Source: Chromobacterium phragmitis
GTDB taxonomy: Bacteria; Pseudomonadota; Gammaproteobacteria; Burkholderiales; Chromobacteriaceae
Assembly (NCBI RefSeq): GCF_003325475.1
Contig: NZ_CP029495.1
Span: 3,906,001 to 3,970,000 of the forward strand
Direction: 5' to 3'
DNA: 64,000 nt
Part shown: one piece after another, positions 1-10,000 of the stretch
Numbering within the stretch: the stretch's first letter is position 1
Layout: each line of letters begins with the position of its first letter
Translations under genes and position numbers: made by a program
The notes under the pieces: model-generated
Told to the model about the DNA's origin: nothing
Seen by the model: the letters and a program-made list of their open reading frames with translations, nothing else
The model's database searches: none

Positions 1-133
1 TCAGCCGCTCGCAGATCACGCGCTGGCGGTAGCCCAAGCGCAGGCCGTCGCCGGACAGCCGCGGCAGGTCCAGGGCGGCCGGCGCGGGGGCGGCGGCGAG
101 GGGGAGGGCTTGTTTCAGCGTGAGCGTGCTCAT
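1..133 (-). CDS. fepC: Siderophore ABC transporter ATPase, N-terminal part (runs off the window)
   Basis: The first 44 codons are present, read leftwards from the ATG at 131-133; the rest lies outside the window. No Walker motif is visible yet, so the call rests on context. The ATG overlaps the stop codon of the preceding permease gene (ATGA arrangement), and two FecCD-type permeases lie directly upstream in the same operon, which is the usual FepD-FepG-FepC order. It would energise import of a ferric siderophore across the inner membrane. The N-terminal extension of about 30 residues, rich in Ala and Pro, is longer than usual for this family, so a later start is possible. Confidence 0.7.
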   Translation of the reverse strand, partial: MSTLTLKQALPLAAAPAPAALDLPRLSGDGLRLGYRQRVICERL

Positions 134-1173
134 GGTTTCGCGCCTTGGCTTTGGCGCAGCAGCAGCCACAGCAAATACAGGCCGCCGATGCAGATGGTGA
201 CGACGCCAACCGGCAGCTGGCGCGGGTAGAACAGGTGCTGGGCGGCGTAATCGGCCGCCAGCAGCAGCAGCGCGCCGGTCCAGGCGGCGGTGAGCGGGCT
301 GGTGGCGCGCGCGCGCTGCAGCCGCTGGGCGATCTGCGGCGCCGCCAGCGCGATGAAGGCGATGGGGCCGGCCGCCGCGGTGGCGGAGGCGATCAGCGCC
401 ACGCCCAGGCCCATCAGCGTCAGCCGGGCGCGCTCGGCGGGCACGCCCAGCGCGTTGGCGCAGTCGTCGCCCATTTCCAAGAGCCGCATCCGCGGCTTCA
501 AGACCAGCGCCGCCAGCATCGCCAGCAGGCAGAACAGCGCCGAGGGCAAGCCTTTGCTCCAGGTCATGCCGTTCAGCGTGCCGGCGCCCCAGATGGCGGC
601 GCTCATCGCCGCTTCCAGGCTGGCGTTGATCAGCAGCCAGCTGTTGAGCGCGCTCAGCATGGCGCTGACGGCGATGCCGATGATGATCAGCCGCATGCCT
701 TGCGCGCCGCGCTTCCAGGCCAGCAGGTAGACCAGCGCGGCGGAGGCCAGGCCGCCGGCCAGCGCGCCGCCGGCGATCTGGAAATGGCTGCCGCCTATGG
801 TGGTGATCACCAGCAGCGCGCCGGTGTAAGCGCCGGTGTTGAAGCCCACCACATCCGGGCTGCCCAAGGGATTGCGCAGCAGGGATTGGAAAATGGCGCC
901 GCTCATGCCCAGCGCCGCGCCGATGACCAGCGCCATCGCCACCCGCGGCAGCCGCCATTGCTGGACCACGGCCACGTTCAGCCGGCTGCCCTGGCCCTGC
1001 AGTGCGGCCCACACTTGCTCAACGCTCAGATGCAGGGCGCCTGCGCGCAGGCTCAGCAGCGCCAACACGGCGCAGGCGGCCATCATCAGCAGCGCCGGCC
1101 ATAGCCGGCCGGGGTGGATGCGGAGGTTGAAGCGGCCGTCGGGGCGGCCCAGCCGCAGCGCCGTCGTTTTCAT
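130..1173 (-). CDS. fepG: Ferric siderophore ABC transporter permease, FepG type
   Basis: A 347-residue FecCD-family inner-membrane permease. The chain is almost wholly hydrophobic with about nine membrane segments. It carries family signatures: the WRLPR motif near residue 75, GxxFQ..LRNPL..PD..G about 25 residues later, and the late GPIAFIALAAPQIAQRL segment that contacts the ATPase. I chose the ATG at 1173 because it overlaps the stop of the upstream permease and gives the normal family length; a longer open frame upstream is an Arg-rich shadow of that gene. It pairs with the FepD-like protein to form the translocation channel for a catecholate-type siderophore. Function is firm at family level; the actual siderophore is not visible. 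Confidence 0.9.
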   Translation of the reverse strand: MKTTALRLGRPDGRFNLRIHPGRLWPALLMMAACAVLALLSLRAGALHLSVEQVWAALQGQGSRLNVAVVQQWRLPRVAMALVIGAALGMSGAIFQSLLRNPLGSPDVVGFNTGAYTGALLVITTIGGSHFQIAGGALAGGLASAALVYLLAWKRGAQGMRLIIIGIAVSAMLSALNSWLLINASLEAAMSAAIWGAGTLNGMTWSKGLPSALFCLLAMLAALVLKPRMRLLEMGDDCANALGVPAERARLTLMGLGVALIASATAAAGPIAFIALAAPQIAQRLQRARATSPLTAAWTGALLLLAADYAAQHLFYPRQLPVGVVTICIGGLYLLWLLLRQSQGAKP

Positions 1174-2183
1174 GCGCGGCCTCCGCCGTGGCCGCGCGCC
1201 AGCCAGATCAGCGCTGGCGCGCCGATGAAGGCGGTGACGATGGAGACGCGCAGCTCGCCCGGCGTCAGCAGCCGGCCGGCGATGTCCGAGGCCAGCAGCA
1301 GTATCGGGGCCAGCAGCGCGGTGAAGGGCAGGCTCCAGCGCAGGTCCACGCCGCCAAGCCGGCGGGCGACGTGGGGAATCATCAGGCCGACGAAGCCTAT
1401 CGGCCCGGCGGCGGCGGTGCTGGCGCCGCACAGCAGGGTGACGGCGGCCACGGCGCCGGCCTGGGTCAACAGCGGACGGCCGCCCAGGCTGACCGCCAGG
1501 TCGCTGCCCAGGCTCATGGCGTTCAGCGGGCGGGCCAGCAGCAGCGCGAGCGCGCCGCCGGCCAGGATGGCGGGCGCGGCCAGGGAGACGGCGGCCATGT
1601 CGCGCACGTCCAGCGTGCCGGCGTTCCAGTAGCGCAGCCGGTTGAAGGCGATGGGGTCGAGCAGGGTGATGGCGGCGGACAGGCCCATCAGCACCGCGCC
1701 GACGGCCACGCCGGCCAGCACGATGCGCAGCGGATCGGCGCGGCGGCCGCGCGCGCCCACGGCGTAGACCAGCAGCGTGGCGAGGAAGGCGCCCGTCGCC
1801 GCGCAGGCCATGTAGCCGCCTTGGCTGTCCACGGCGAGGAAGGCGACGCCCAGCACCATCGCGAAGCTGGCGCCGGCGTTGACGCCGAGTATGCCGGGGT
1901 CGGCCAGCGGATTGCGGGTCAGCGCCTGGATCAGCGCGCCGGACAAGCCCAGCGCCGCGCCGGCCAGCAGGCCCAGCAGCGTGCGCGGCAGCCGTCCCTG
2001 CAGCACGATCACGCTGTCCGGCCCGTTGGCGCGTCCCAGCAGGCTATCCCATACCAGGCCGAGCGGGATGGACTTGGCGCCCAAGGCCAGGCTCAGCGCG
2101 GAAACGGCCGCCAGCAGCGCCAGGCTGGCCAGCAGCAGCAGCGCGGCGCGGCGCTGGCGGGACGAGGTAGGGCTAATCGCCAT
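1170..2183 (-). CDS. fepD: Ferric siderophore ABC transporter permease, FepD type
   Basis: A 337-residue FecCD-family permease, the first gene of the fepD-fepG-fepC operon. Visible signatures are the GRLPRTLLGLLAGAALGLSG segment, ALTRNPLADPGILG, and GPIGFVGLMIPHVARRLGG near the C-terminus. Hydrophobic segments span the whole length. The ATG at 2183 gives a normal N-terminus; the frame extends eight codons further, but those lie within the Fur-box region. The gene is divergent from an EntS-like exporter, with a Fur-box-like sequence in the shared intergenic region, so import and export genes are probably both repressed by iron. Confidence 0.9.
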   Translation of the reverse strand: MAISPTSSRQRRAALLLLASLALLAAVSALSLALGAKSIPLGLVWDSLLGRANGPDSVIVLQGRLPRTLLGLLAGAALGLSGALIQALTRNPLADPGILGVNAGASFAMVLGVAFLAVDSQGGYMACAATGAFLATLLVYAVGARGRRADPLRIVLAGVAVGAVLMGLSAAITLLDPIAFNRLRYWNAGTLDVRDMAAVSLAAPAILAGGALALLLARPLNAMSLGSDLAVSLGGRPLLTQAGAVAAVTLLCGASTAAAGPIGFVGLMIPHVARRLGGVDLRWSLPFTALLAPILLLASDIAGRLLTPGELRVSIVTAFIGAPALIWLARGHGGGRA

Positions 2184-2206
2184 AATGAAAATGATTCCTA
2201 ATAACA
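2181..2206. promoter_or_regulatory. Fur-box-like operator between fepD and entS-like gene
   Basis: The AT-rich stretch immediately upstream of fepD matches the 7-1-7 Fur consensus at about 10 of 14 positions (TGATTCCTAATAACA at 2192-2206), with a second imperfect match at 2181-2199 overlapping the fepD start codon. It sits between two divergent iron genes, which supports a role in iron repression. The match is weaker than the other two Fur boxes in this window. Confidence 0.55.
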
Positions 2207-2312
2207 ATTGTCGATGTTACCATGCCTGTCACATGAAGCGACAGGCCTTTGCCGCGGCCTGTCATCAGCGGTGGCGCGCGCGCCACTTCCGTTGAACCAT
2301 TGCATTGAAAAC

Positions 2313-3587
2313 ATGAAAAAATCGCCTATCTTCGTCGACTTCAGCCTGCTCAGGCTCAATCCGCATTTTCGCTCCATCTTCATCGCCCGGATGATCTCGG
2401 TGTTCGCCTTCGGCATCCTGATGGTGGCGGTGCCGGTGCAGATCCACCAGCTCACCGGCTCCACGCTGCAGGTGGGCGCGGCGATGGCGCTGGACGGCAT
2501 CGGCATGTTCGCCGGCCTGATGTGCGGCGGCGTGCTGGCCGACCGCATGGACCGCCGCCGGCTGATCCTGCTGGGCCGGACTTCTTGCGGCCTAGGCTTC
2601 CTGGCGCTGGCCTTGAACGGCTTCATGACCAACCCGTCGGTGACGGCGCTGTACGTGGTGTCCACCTGGGACGGTTTCTTCAGCGGCATCGGCATCACTT
2701 CGTTGATGGCGTCGATTCCGGTCATCGTCGGCCGCGAGAATCTGCCCGCCGCCGGCGCGCTGAGCATGCTGACGGTGCGCTTCGGCGCGGTGCTGTCGCC
2801 GCTCCTGGGCGGTTTGATCATCACCGCCGCCGGGGTCAACTGGAACTACCTGCTGGCCGGCATCGGCACCTTGGCCACGCTGATCCCGCTGACCCGCCTG
2901 CCGTCGCTGAAGCCGCAAAACGCCGAGCCCTCGCACCCGCTGCGGTCCTTGATGGAAGGCTTCGAGTTCCTGTGGCAGAACAAGGTGGTCGGCGCGGTGG
3001 TGGCGGTGGGCACGCTGCAGACGCTGCTGAGCGCGGTGCGGGTGCTGTACCCGTCGCTGGCCGAGGATGGCTACGGCGGCGGCGCGTTCGAAGTGGGCCT
3101 GATGTATTCGGCGGTGCCGCTGGGCGCGATGCTGGGCGCTTTCACCAGCGGCTGGGTGGGCGGGTTGAGCCGTCCCGGCGCGATGATGCTGGCTTGCGTG
3201 ACCGCGTCGTCGCTGGCCATCGCCTCCCTGGGCGCTTTCACCCACCTGGCTTACGGGCTGGCGGCGCTGGTGGTGCTGGGCTATCTGGGGTCCATCGCCT
3301 CGCTGCTGCAGTTCACGCTGGTGCAGGGCCAGACGCCGGACCACCTGCTGGGCCGCGTCAACAGCCTGTGGAACGCGCAGGACGTGGTGGGCGACAGCCT
3401 GGGCGCGCTGGGCCTTGGCGCGCTGGCGCGGGCGCTGGCGCCGCTGATGGCGGTGGCCTGGTTCGGCGCCGGCGCGGCCGCGGCGGGTTTGCTCATGTGC
3501 GCGGGCTTCGGCTCCTTGCGCCGCCTTTCCGGCGGCAAGCCGGAGCAGGCCGAAGGCGAGCCGGTGGAGCAGGCGGCGGGGTCTTGA
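2313..3587 (+). CDS. entS: EntS-like MFS siderophore exporter
   Basis: A 424-residue major-facilitator protein of the EntS subfamily, which exports enterobactin-type catecholate siderophores. The N-terminus MKKSPIFVDFSLLRLNPHFR is typical of EntS, followed by 12 hydrophobic segments. The MFS loop motif appears as GGVLADRMDRRRLILLGR at about residues 70-90. I chose the ATG at 2313; the frame is open further upstream, but that part is not hydrophobic and not conserved. It is divergent from fepDGC. The C-terminal tail is Glu-rich and cytoplasmic. Siderophore biosynthesis genes are not in the window. Confidence 0.88.
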   Translation: MKKSPIFVDFSLLRLNPHFRSIFIARMISVFAFGILMVAVPVQIHQLTGSTLQVGAAMALDGIGMFAGLMCGGVLADRMDRRRLILLGRTSCGLGFLALALNGFMTNPSVTALYVVSTWDGFFSGIGITSLMASIPVIVGRENLPAAGALSMLTVRFGAVLSPLLGGLIITAAGVNWNYLLAGIGTLATLIPLTRLPSLKPQNAEPSHPLRSLMEGFEFLWQNKVVGAVVAVGTLQTLLSAVRVLYPSLAEDGYGGGAFEVGLMYSAVPLGAMLGAFTSGWVGGLSRPGAMMLACVTASSLAIASLGAFTHLAYGLAALVVLGYLGSIASLLQFTLVQGQTPDHLLGRVNSLWNAQDVVGDSLGALGLGALARALAPLMAVAWFGAGAAAAGLLMCAGFGSLRRLSGGKPEQAEGEPVEQAAGS

Positions 3588-3602
3588 GCCTGAGGCTGCG
3601 GC

Positions 3603-3638
3603 CATGAAAAAAGCGGACGGCAGTCCGCTTTTTTCATG
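3603..3638. terminator. Bidirectional rho-independent terminator
   Basis: A perfect hairpin: the arms catgaaaaaagcggac and gtccgcttttttcatg surround a four-base loop. It has A and T runs on both sides, so it works for the EntS-like gene on the plus strand and the secreted-protein gene on the minus strand. Confidence 0.93.
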
Positions 3639-3652
3639 TGGCGCGTCCGATG

Positions 3653-4252
3653 CTAATGCGCCTGCCCGGCATTGGCGGATTTTTGCACCAGGAACGGCGT
3701 GATGGTATTGATGACGCCATCCAGCTGCAGCGACTCTCCGGCAAAATACTGGGTGCCACGCAGTTTTTTGACCTGCCTGTCGCTTATCTTGACGCTGGGC
3801 TTGTCGCCCGCCATCGCGCTGCTCAGCATGGCCATGTTTTTCAGGAGCCTGTTGTCTGCCTGGGCCAGGTCCATTCTGAGCAGAAACATCCCGTCGACGG
3901 CCAGACCGCATTCGATCTTGATCTTGTCCAGCGGGATGTTTTTTTCTAAAAATGGCGTCAGCATGGTGTGGCCGACGTATTGCAGGCTGTCGCCGGTGAG
4001 GGCGTTGGCCGGCAACGTTTTTGCGCGGTCGAAATGATAGCGGAAAAGCGAGTCCTTATTGTCCTCCGAGCTTTGTGGCAGGCTGAATTCCCAGCCGTCC
4101 TGGCCATGCTTCACCGCAAGCACCGATTCCGGCGCGCTGCGGCCGATCGCGCTCTGAAAGATCCCGGCCAAGTCGTCAAGACAGGCTGGTTCGTCAGCGA
4201 AAGAAAAAGGGGAGAGCAGGCAGAGGCAGAAGAGGACGGTGGTTTTTTTCAT
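3653..4252 (-). CDS. Small secreted protein of unknown function
   Basis: A 199-residue protein with a clear Sec signal peptide (MKKTTVLFCLCLLSPFSFA, cleavage before DEPAC). I do not recognise a family. After the signal it has one early Cys and a second near residue 114, a mixed polar sequence, and no membrane segment. It is probably periplasmic. It lies between two siderophore genes but has its own terminator, so it need not belong to iron uptake. Confidence 0.7.
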   Translation of the reverse strand: MKKTTVLFCLCLLSPFSFADEPACLDDLAGIFQSAIGRSAPESVLAVKHGQDGWEFSLPQSSEDNKDSLFRYHFDRAKTLPANALTGDSLQYVGHTMLTPFLEKNIPLDKIKIECGLAVDGMFLLRMDLAQADNRLLKNMAMLSSAMAGDKPSVKISDRQVKKLRGTQYFAGESLQLDGVINTITPFLVQKSANAGQAH

Positions 4253-4636
4253 GATGGCAGCTGAGGTTTGTGCCGGTGTCGACCCGGCAAGTTTTCGATG
4301 GCGCTTGCAATCCCCGAGTGGCGGAAGTCATGCGGCGCGCACGGCTAAAGCTCTAGAAGCTATCCGCGAATCAGGCTATTCGCAATAATCGCCGCTCACA
4401 AAAAAGCTGATCCCGCGTTGCGCCTCCTCGCCGCACAGTGGGTACTGTCTGCGTCGGCACGCCTTGACTCGAGTGCTCTACCCGGTTTGGTCGGCGGCTT
4501 TAAGAATGCCCAGCCCGCTTGTTTGGTCGGCGGCTGTGATCGCGCTGTGCAACGGGGCTCAAGTGCTGTGCTGCGACTTCGCCGGACTGGCGCCATCCCC
4601 GTTGATTCCGCAGGGATGGCTTGAGCGGCCGACTGG
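4253..4636. other. Intergenic region with a short direct repeat
   Basis: No convincing gene. The 13-base sequence ttggtcggcggct occurs twice (about 4489 and 4523), 34 bases apart, which looks like remnants of a duplicated or deleted sequence. No terminator with a T run was found. Confidence 0.4.
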
Positions 4637-5638
4637 CTAAGCAAACTGCTTGCGCAGCCGCGCCAGCAGATTGCGCGCGCTGTAGTAGTCCAGGCGGAAG
4701 GTGTCCAGGCCTGCGGCGTACACCTGCCTGGCCTTCACTGCCGGATTGCCGGCCAGGAAGGGATTGGCCAGCACCTGAGGCACCTGGTCCTGGTCGGCGT
4801 TGAACAGGATCATCGATTTGCCTTGCAGGCCGTCGGCGAACTTCTCGCCTGTCAACTGGATGATGTCGTGACGCACACCCATGCTGGTATTTCCTTTGAC
4901 GCGGTCCGGCGCGGTGGCCAACTCAAAGCCCAGCGACTGCAGCAGCTTGCCCTGCGCCGATTGCGGCGTCCACAGATTGGCGCCGGAGCCGTCTTCGTAA
5001 TAAACCAGCGCCGCCGTCGGCTGCGGCGGCAGCTTCAGCGCGGACTTCAGTTTCGCCGCCTCGGCGTCGAAATCGGCGATGGCGGCGCGGGCGTCGGCTT
5101 CGCGTCCGGTGGCGCGGCCCAGCAGCGTGGCCAGTTCCTGCCAGCTCTTGTCGTCGTAATTCACCACCAGGGTCGGGGCCATCTGGCTCAGCTGTTCGTA
5201 CAGCTTCAGCGCGGAGTCGCCGCCGGTGCCGGCCATCACGATCAGGTCCGGCTGGGCGGCGATGATGGCCTCGGCGTTGGGCTCGCCCTGGTACAGCGGC
5301 GTCACGCCGCGTTGCTTGGCCACCGCGCTCCACTGGGTGAAGAAGCCCTGGTCGTCCGTCACCTTGGAGTGGGCGGCGCTGGCGCCGCTGGCGACCACCG
5401 GCGCGTGGATGGCCAGCAGGGTGCCGGTCAGCGTCACGCTGGTGGAGACGATGCGCTCGGGCATCTTGTCCAGCGTCACCTTGCCCTTGGGCGTGTCCAG
5501 CGTGCGCGGCCAGCCGGCCGGGGGGGCGACCGCGCCGTCGGATTGGGCGGGGACGTCGCAGGCGGTGAGCAGGGCGGCGAGGCCGGCTGCGGCGGCCAGG
5601 CGCAGCGCGCCGCGGCGCGTGGCGTGGGAAAGCGGCAT
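4637..5638 (-). CDS. fepB: Siderophore-binding lipoprotein, FepB-like
   Basis: A 333-residue substrate-binding protein for a ferric siderophore ABC importer. The N-terminus has a twin-arginine-like TRRGALRL, a hydrophobic stretch and a lipobox LLTAC, so it is probably a lipoprotein facing the periplasm. The core contains the PERIVSTSVTLTGTLLAI region and IIAAQPDLIVMAGTGG, typical of the periplasmic-binding-protein fold of the FepB/BtuF group. I chose the ATG at 5638 because AAGGAA lies about eight bases upstream. It is separated from fepDGC by two genes but has its own strong Fur box, so it is probably co-regulated with that importer. Confidence 0.87.
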   Translation of the reverse strand: MPLSHATRRGALRLAAAAGLAALLTACDVPAQSDGAVAPPAGWPRTLDTPKGKVTLDKMPERIVSTSVTLTGTLLAIHAPVVASGASAAHSKVTDDQGFFTQWSAVAKQRGVTPLYQGEPNAEAIIAAQPDLIVMAGTGGDSALKLYEQLSQMAPTLVVNYDDKSWQELATLLGRATGREADARAAIADFDAEAAKLKSALKLPPQPTAALVYYEDGSGANLWTPQSAQGKLLQSLGFELATAPDRVKGNTSMGVRHDIIQLTGEKFADGLQGKSMILFNADQDQVPQVLANPFLAGNPAVKARQVYAAGLDTFRLDYYSARNLLARLRKQFA

Positions 5639-5685
5639 GGCGTGTTTCCTTTGCATTCGATAGCGTTCTGCGATTTTATTGCAAG

Positions 5686-5700
5686 TGATAAGTATTATCA
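5686..5700. promoter_or_regulatory. Fur box upstream of fepB
   Basis: TGATAAGTATTATCA matches the 7-1-7 Fur consensus at 13 of 14 defined positions. It lies about 50 bases upstream of the fepB start, in a locally AT-rich stretch. Iron-dependent repression is the natural reading. Confidence 0.85.
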
Positions 5701-5938
5701 TTAACATTGTCGCCCATGCCAAGATTCCCGTCTCAATTCCGGGAATCCGCCTGCAAGCTCATGCGAGCGGCGGACGAGCGGCGGGCGCTTTGCCCGTGCC
5801 CGGCCGCTGCTTGGATACTGGACTCGATTGAGCCCGGAACGAGAGCCGCCAAGCCCGCTTTTCGATGACGGCATGCGTCCGCGCGCGCATCTGATGGGGC
5901 TGAGGGTTCCCGCTTTCGCGGCCGGAATGCACTGGAAC

Positions 5939-7063
5939 ATGCGGATATTGACGGTTGTTGCGATGGCGGCGGGCTTGGCCGGCTGCGGGGGGAAGGAGCC
6001 AGGGCCGGAGGCGGGCAAGCCGCCCGAGGTGGGCGTGGTGAAGCTGGAGGTGAAGGACGTGGCGGTAAAGGCCGAATTGGCCGGCCGCACCGTCGCCTAC
6101 CGCAGCGCCGAAGTCAGGCCGCAGGTCAACGGCATCGTGCTGAAACGGCATTTCTCCGAAGGCAGCCTGGTCAAGGCCGGCGACCTGCTTTACCAGATCG
6201 ACCCGGCCGGCTACCAGGCGGCCTTGCAGCAGGCGGAGGCGACGCTGGCGTCCGCCCGCGCCGCGTTGGGCAGCCTGAAGGGACGCGCCGAACGCTATGC
6301 CGAATTGGCCAAGATAGACGGGGTCAGCCGCCAGGAGCGCGAGGAGGCGGACGCCGACTACCGCAAGGGCCTGGCCGCGGCGAAGGCCGGCGAGGCGGCG
6401 GTGGCCGCCGCGAGAGTGGATGTGTCGCGCACCCGCGTGCTGGCGCCGATTTCCGGCCGCATAGGCCGCTCGGCTGTCAGCGAGGGCGCGCTGGTCACTT
6501 CGGGCCAGAGCGCGACTCTGGCCACCATCCAGCAGCTGGACCCGATGTACGTGGACATCGTCCAGTCCAGCCAGGATTTGCTGGCATTCAAGCGCAGGCA
6601 GGCAGACGGCGAGCTTGAACCGGCCGGCGCCACCGCCAGGCTCAAGCTGGAGGACGGCGCGCCGTACCGGCATGCCGGCAAGCTGCGCTTCACCGAATTG
6701 AACGTCGATCGCGTGTCCGGCGCGGTGACCTTGCGCGCGGAATTCCCCAATCCGGAAGGCCTGCTGCTGCCCGGCATGTATGTGCGCGCCGAGCTGGAGC
6801 AGGGCGTGCGCCGCCAGGCGGTGCTGGCGCCGCAGCAAGGCGTGGCGCGCGACGACAAAGGCCGCGCCACCGCGCTGGTGCTGGGTTCCGGCAACAAGGT
6901 GGAGCAGCGGGTATTGACGACGGAAGGCACTCATGGCGCTTACTGGCTGGTGACCACAGGATTGAAAGCCGGCGACAGGCTGATCGTCGACGGCCTGCAG
7001 CGCGCCCGCCCGGGCGAGGCGGCGACGCCGGTGGCCTTGCCGGCCCTGGCCGGGAGGAGCTGA
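5939..7063 (+). CDS. RND efflux periplasmic adaptor (membrane fusion protein)
   Basis: A 374-residue lipoprotein of the AcrA/MexA family. It has a signal sequence with a lipobox (AAGLAGCGG), then the barrel-sandwich half motif (VRPQVNGIVLKRHFSEGSLVKAGDLLYQIDP, about residues 55-90), an alpha-helical hairpin with Ala/Glu/Arg heptads (90-150), the second sandwich half (VLAPISGRIGRSAVSEGALV), then beta-barrel and membrane-proximal domains. It joins the inner-membrane pump to the outer-membrane channel. The ATG at 5939 starts just before the signal sequence; an ATG four codons earlier is possible. It is first in a tight three-gene operon, three bases ahead of the pump gene. Substrates cannot be read from sequence. 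Confidence 0.92.
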   Translation: MRILTVVAMAAGLAGCGGKEPGPEAGKPPEVGVVKLEVKDVAVKAELAGRTVAYRSAEVRPQVNGIVLKRHFSEGSLVKAGDLLYQIDPAGYQAALQQAEATLASARAALGSLKGRAERYAELAKIDGVSRQEREEADADYRKGLAAAKAGEAAVAAARVDVSRTRVLAPISGRIGRSAVSEGALVTSGQSATLATIQQLDPMYVDIVQSSQDLLAFKRRQADGELEPAGATARLKLEDGAPYRHAGKLRFTELNVDRVSGAVTLRAEFPNPEGLLLPGMYVRAELEQGVRRQAVLAPQQGVARDDKGRATALVLGSGNKVEQRVLTTEGTHGAYWLVTTGLKAGDRLIVDGLQRARPGEAATPVALPALAGRS

Positions 7064-7066
7064 GCG

Positions 7067-10000
7067 ATGCTGGCGCGTTTCTTCATAGGCCGCCCGGTGT
7101 TCGCCTGGGTGCTGGCCATCGTCATCATGCTGGCCGGCCTGTTCGCCTTGCGCGCGCTGCCGGTGTCGCAGTATCCGGACATCGCTCCGCCGACGGTGAT
7201 GGTCAGCGCCAGCTACCCCGGCGCGTCCGCCCAGGTGGTGGAGACCAGCGTGATCCAGGTGCTGGAGCAAGAGCTGAAGGGCCTGGACAATCTGATGTAT
7301 TTCAGCTCCACCAGCTCCTCGTCCGGCCAGGCCGAGATCATGCTCACCTTCCGCCAGGGCGCCAACGCCGACACCGCCCAGGTGCAGGTGCAGAACAAGG
7401 TCAGCCAGATGCTGGCGCGGCTGCCGCAGCAAGTGCAGCAGAACGGCCTGTCGGTGCAGAAGATGCAGGGCGACTTCCTGCTGATCGCCTCCTTTTATGA
7501 TGTCAGCGGCCAGCGCAGCGACACCGACATCGCCGACTGGCTGGCCAGCAATGTGCAAGACCCGCTGAGCCGGGTGGGCGGCGTCGGCTCGGTGCGGGCC
7601 TTCGGCGCGCCGTACGCGATGCGCGTGTGGCTGGACCCGCACAAGCTCAACAGCTACGGCCTGATTCCCTCCGACGTCAGCGCCGCCATCTCCAAGCAGA
7701 ACACCGAGGTCTCGGTCGGCGAACTGGGCGCCTTGCCGTCGCCGCCGGGCCAGCAGCTGAACGCGATGGTCACCGCCTGGTCGCGCTTGTCCACGCCTGA
7801 GCAGTTCCGAGACATTGTCGTCAAGGCGCTGCCGGACGGCGGCGCGGTGCGGCTGGGCGACGTGGCGCGGGTGGAACTGGGGCAGGAGGATTACAGCAGC
7901 AGTTCGCGGCTGAACGGCCACCCGGCCTCGGGCCTGGCGGTGATGCTGGCGCCGGGCGCCAACGCGCTGGCCACCGCCGAGGCAGTGAAGGCGCGCGTCG
8001 CCGAGCTGGAGCGCAACTTTCCGCCGGGCATCCGCGTCGCCTATCCGGAGGACACCACCCACTTCGTCAGGCTGTCGATACGCGCGGTGATGGCGACGCT
8101 GCTGGAGGCGGTGGCGCTGGTGGTGCTGGTGATGTACGTGTTCCTGCGCAACTGGCGCGCGACGCTGATTCCGGCGCTGACGGTGCCGGTGGTGCTGCTG
8201 GGCACGTTCGGCGTGCTGGCGGCGGCCGGCTTCGGCATCAATACGCTGACCTTGTTCGGCATGGTGCTGGCCATCGGCCTGTTGGTCGACGACGCCATCG
8301 TGGTGGTGGAGAACGTCGAGCGGGTGATGAGCGAGGAGGGGCTGGACGCGCGCGCGGCCACCGTCCGTTCGATGGGCGAGATCGGCGGCGCGCTGGTCGG
8401 CATCGGCCTGGTGCTGGGGGCTGTGTTCCTGCCGATGGCCTTCTTCGGCGGCTCGGTCGGCGTCATCTACCGCCAATTCTCGATCACCATCGTCGCGGCG
8501 ATGGCCTTGTCGGTGCTGACCGCGCTGACCCTGACGCCAGCCCTGTGCGCGACGCTGCTGCGGCCGCATGCGCCGTCCGAACGCGGCCCGCTGGCTGCGT
8601 TCGAGCGCCGCTTCCAGCGTTTGCAATCGGACTATGCCGGCCGCTGGCTGCCGGCTTGGCTGCGTCGCCCGCTGCGCGGCGGCTTGGTCTACTTGGCGCT
8701 GGTGGCGGCGCTGGCCGCGCTGTACCCGCGGTTGCCCACTGCCTTCATCCCGGACGAGGACCAGGGCACGGTGATGGCGCAGTTCACGCTGCCCACCGGG
8801 GCCACCCATCAGCGCGCCGACAAGGTGGCGCGCGCGGTGGAGCAGCATTTCCTGGAAACCGAGAAGGCCAATGTCGAATCGGTGTACATGTTGTCCGGCT
8901 TCAGCTTCGGCGGTTCCGGCCAGAACGCCGGCATGGCCTTCGTCGCGTTGAAGGACTGGTCGCAGCGGCGCGGCCAAGAGAACAGCGCCCAGGCGATAGC
9001 CGACCGCGCCACCGCCGCGCTGGCCGCGCAGCGGGACGCCGAGGTGTTCGGCATGGTGCTGCCGCCCATCGGTGGCTTGGGGCAGACCAATGGCTTCGAA
9101 TTTTGGCTGCAGGACGCGTCGGGCCAGGGCCGCGAGCATCTGGCCAAGGCGCGCGACCAGCTGCTGAAGGCGGCCCAGGGAGGTGACAGGCTCAGCGCGG
9201 TGCGCTCCGGCGCCGCCGACGACAAGCCGCAATTGCGGCTGGATGTCGACCAAAGCAAGGCCGCCGCGCTGGGGCTGGACCCGGCCAATGTCGCCGACAC
9301 GCTGGGCGCGGCCTGGGGCGGGCGCTACATCAACGACTTCATCGACCGCGGCCGGGTGAAGAAGGTGATGATGCAGGCCGACGCGCCTTACCGTTCCAAG
9401 CCCGAGGATCTGGGCTTGTGGTTCGTCCGCGGCGCGGACGGCGCGATGACGCCGTTTTCCGCCTTCGCCCGCGCGCGCTGGGAATACGGGCCGGCGCAGC
9501 TGAACCGCTACAACGGCCTGCCGGCGCTGCCCTTGTCGGGCTCGGCCGCCGCCGGCGTCAGTTCCGGCGAGGCGATGAAGGCGGTGGAGGCGATAGCCGG
9601 CAAGCTGCCGGGCACGCAGTACGAGTGGAGCGGGCTGTCTTATCAGGATCGGCTGTCCAGCGGCCAGACGCCGCTGCTGTACGCGGTGTCGATATTGTTC
9701 GTCTTCCTGTGCCTGGCGGCGCTGTACGAAAGCTGGCTGGTGCCGTGCGCCGCGATGACGGCGATTCCGCTGGGCGTGCTGGGCGCGGTGCTGGCGGTGA
9801 TGGCGCGCGGCCTGTCCAACGACATCTATTTCCAGGTGGGTCTGCTGACGACGATAGGCCTATCGGCCAAGAACGCCATCCTGATCATCGAGTTCGCCGA
9901 GGCGGCGATCCGGCGCGGCGCGGCTCCGCTGGAGGCGGCGCTGGCCGCCGCCCGCCAGCGGCTGCGGCCGATATTGATGACCTCGCTGGCTTTCGGCGTC

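Noticed and set aside
5759..9253. An open frame of over 1100 codons on the strand opposite the RND pump
   Set aside because: It is a shadow of the adaptor and pump genes: composition is Arg/Gln/His-rich without any domain pattern, and the plus strand has a clear known protein family.
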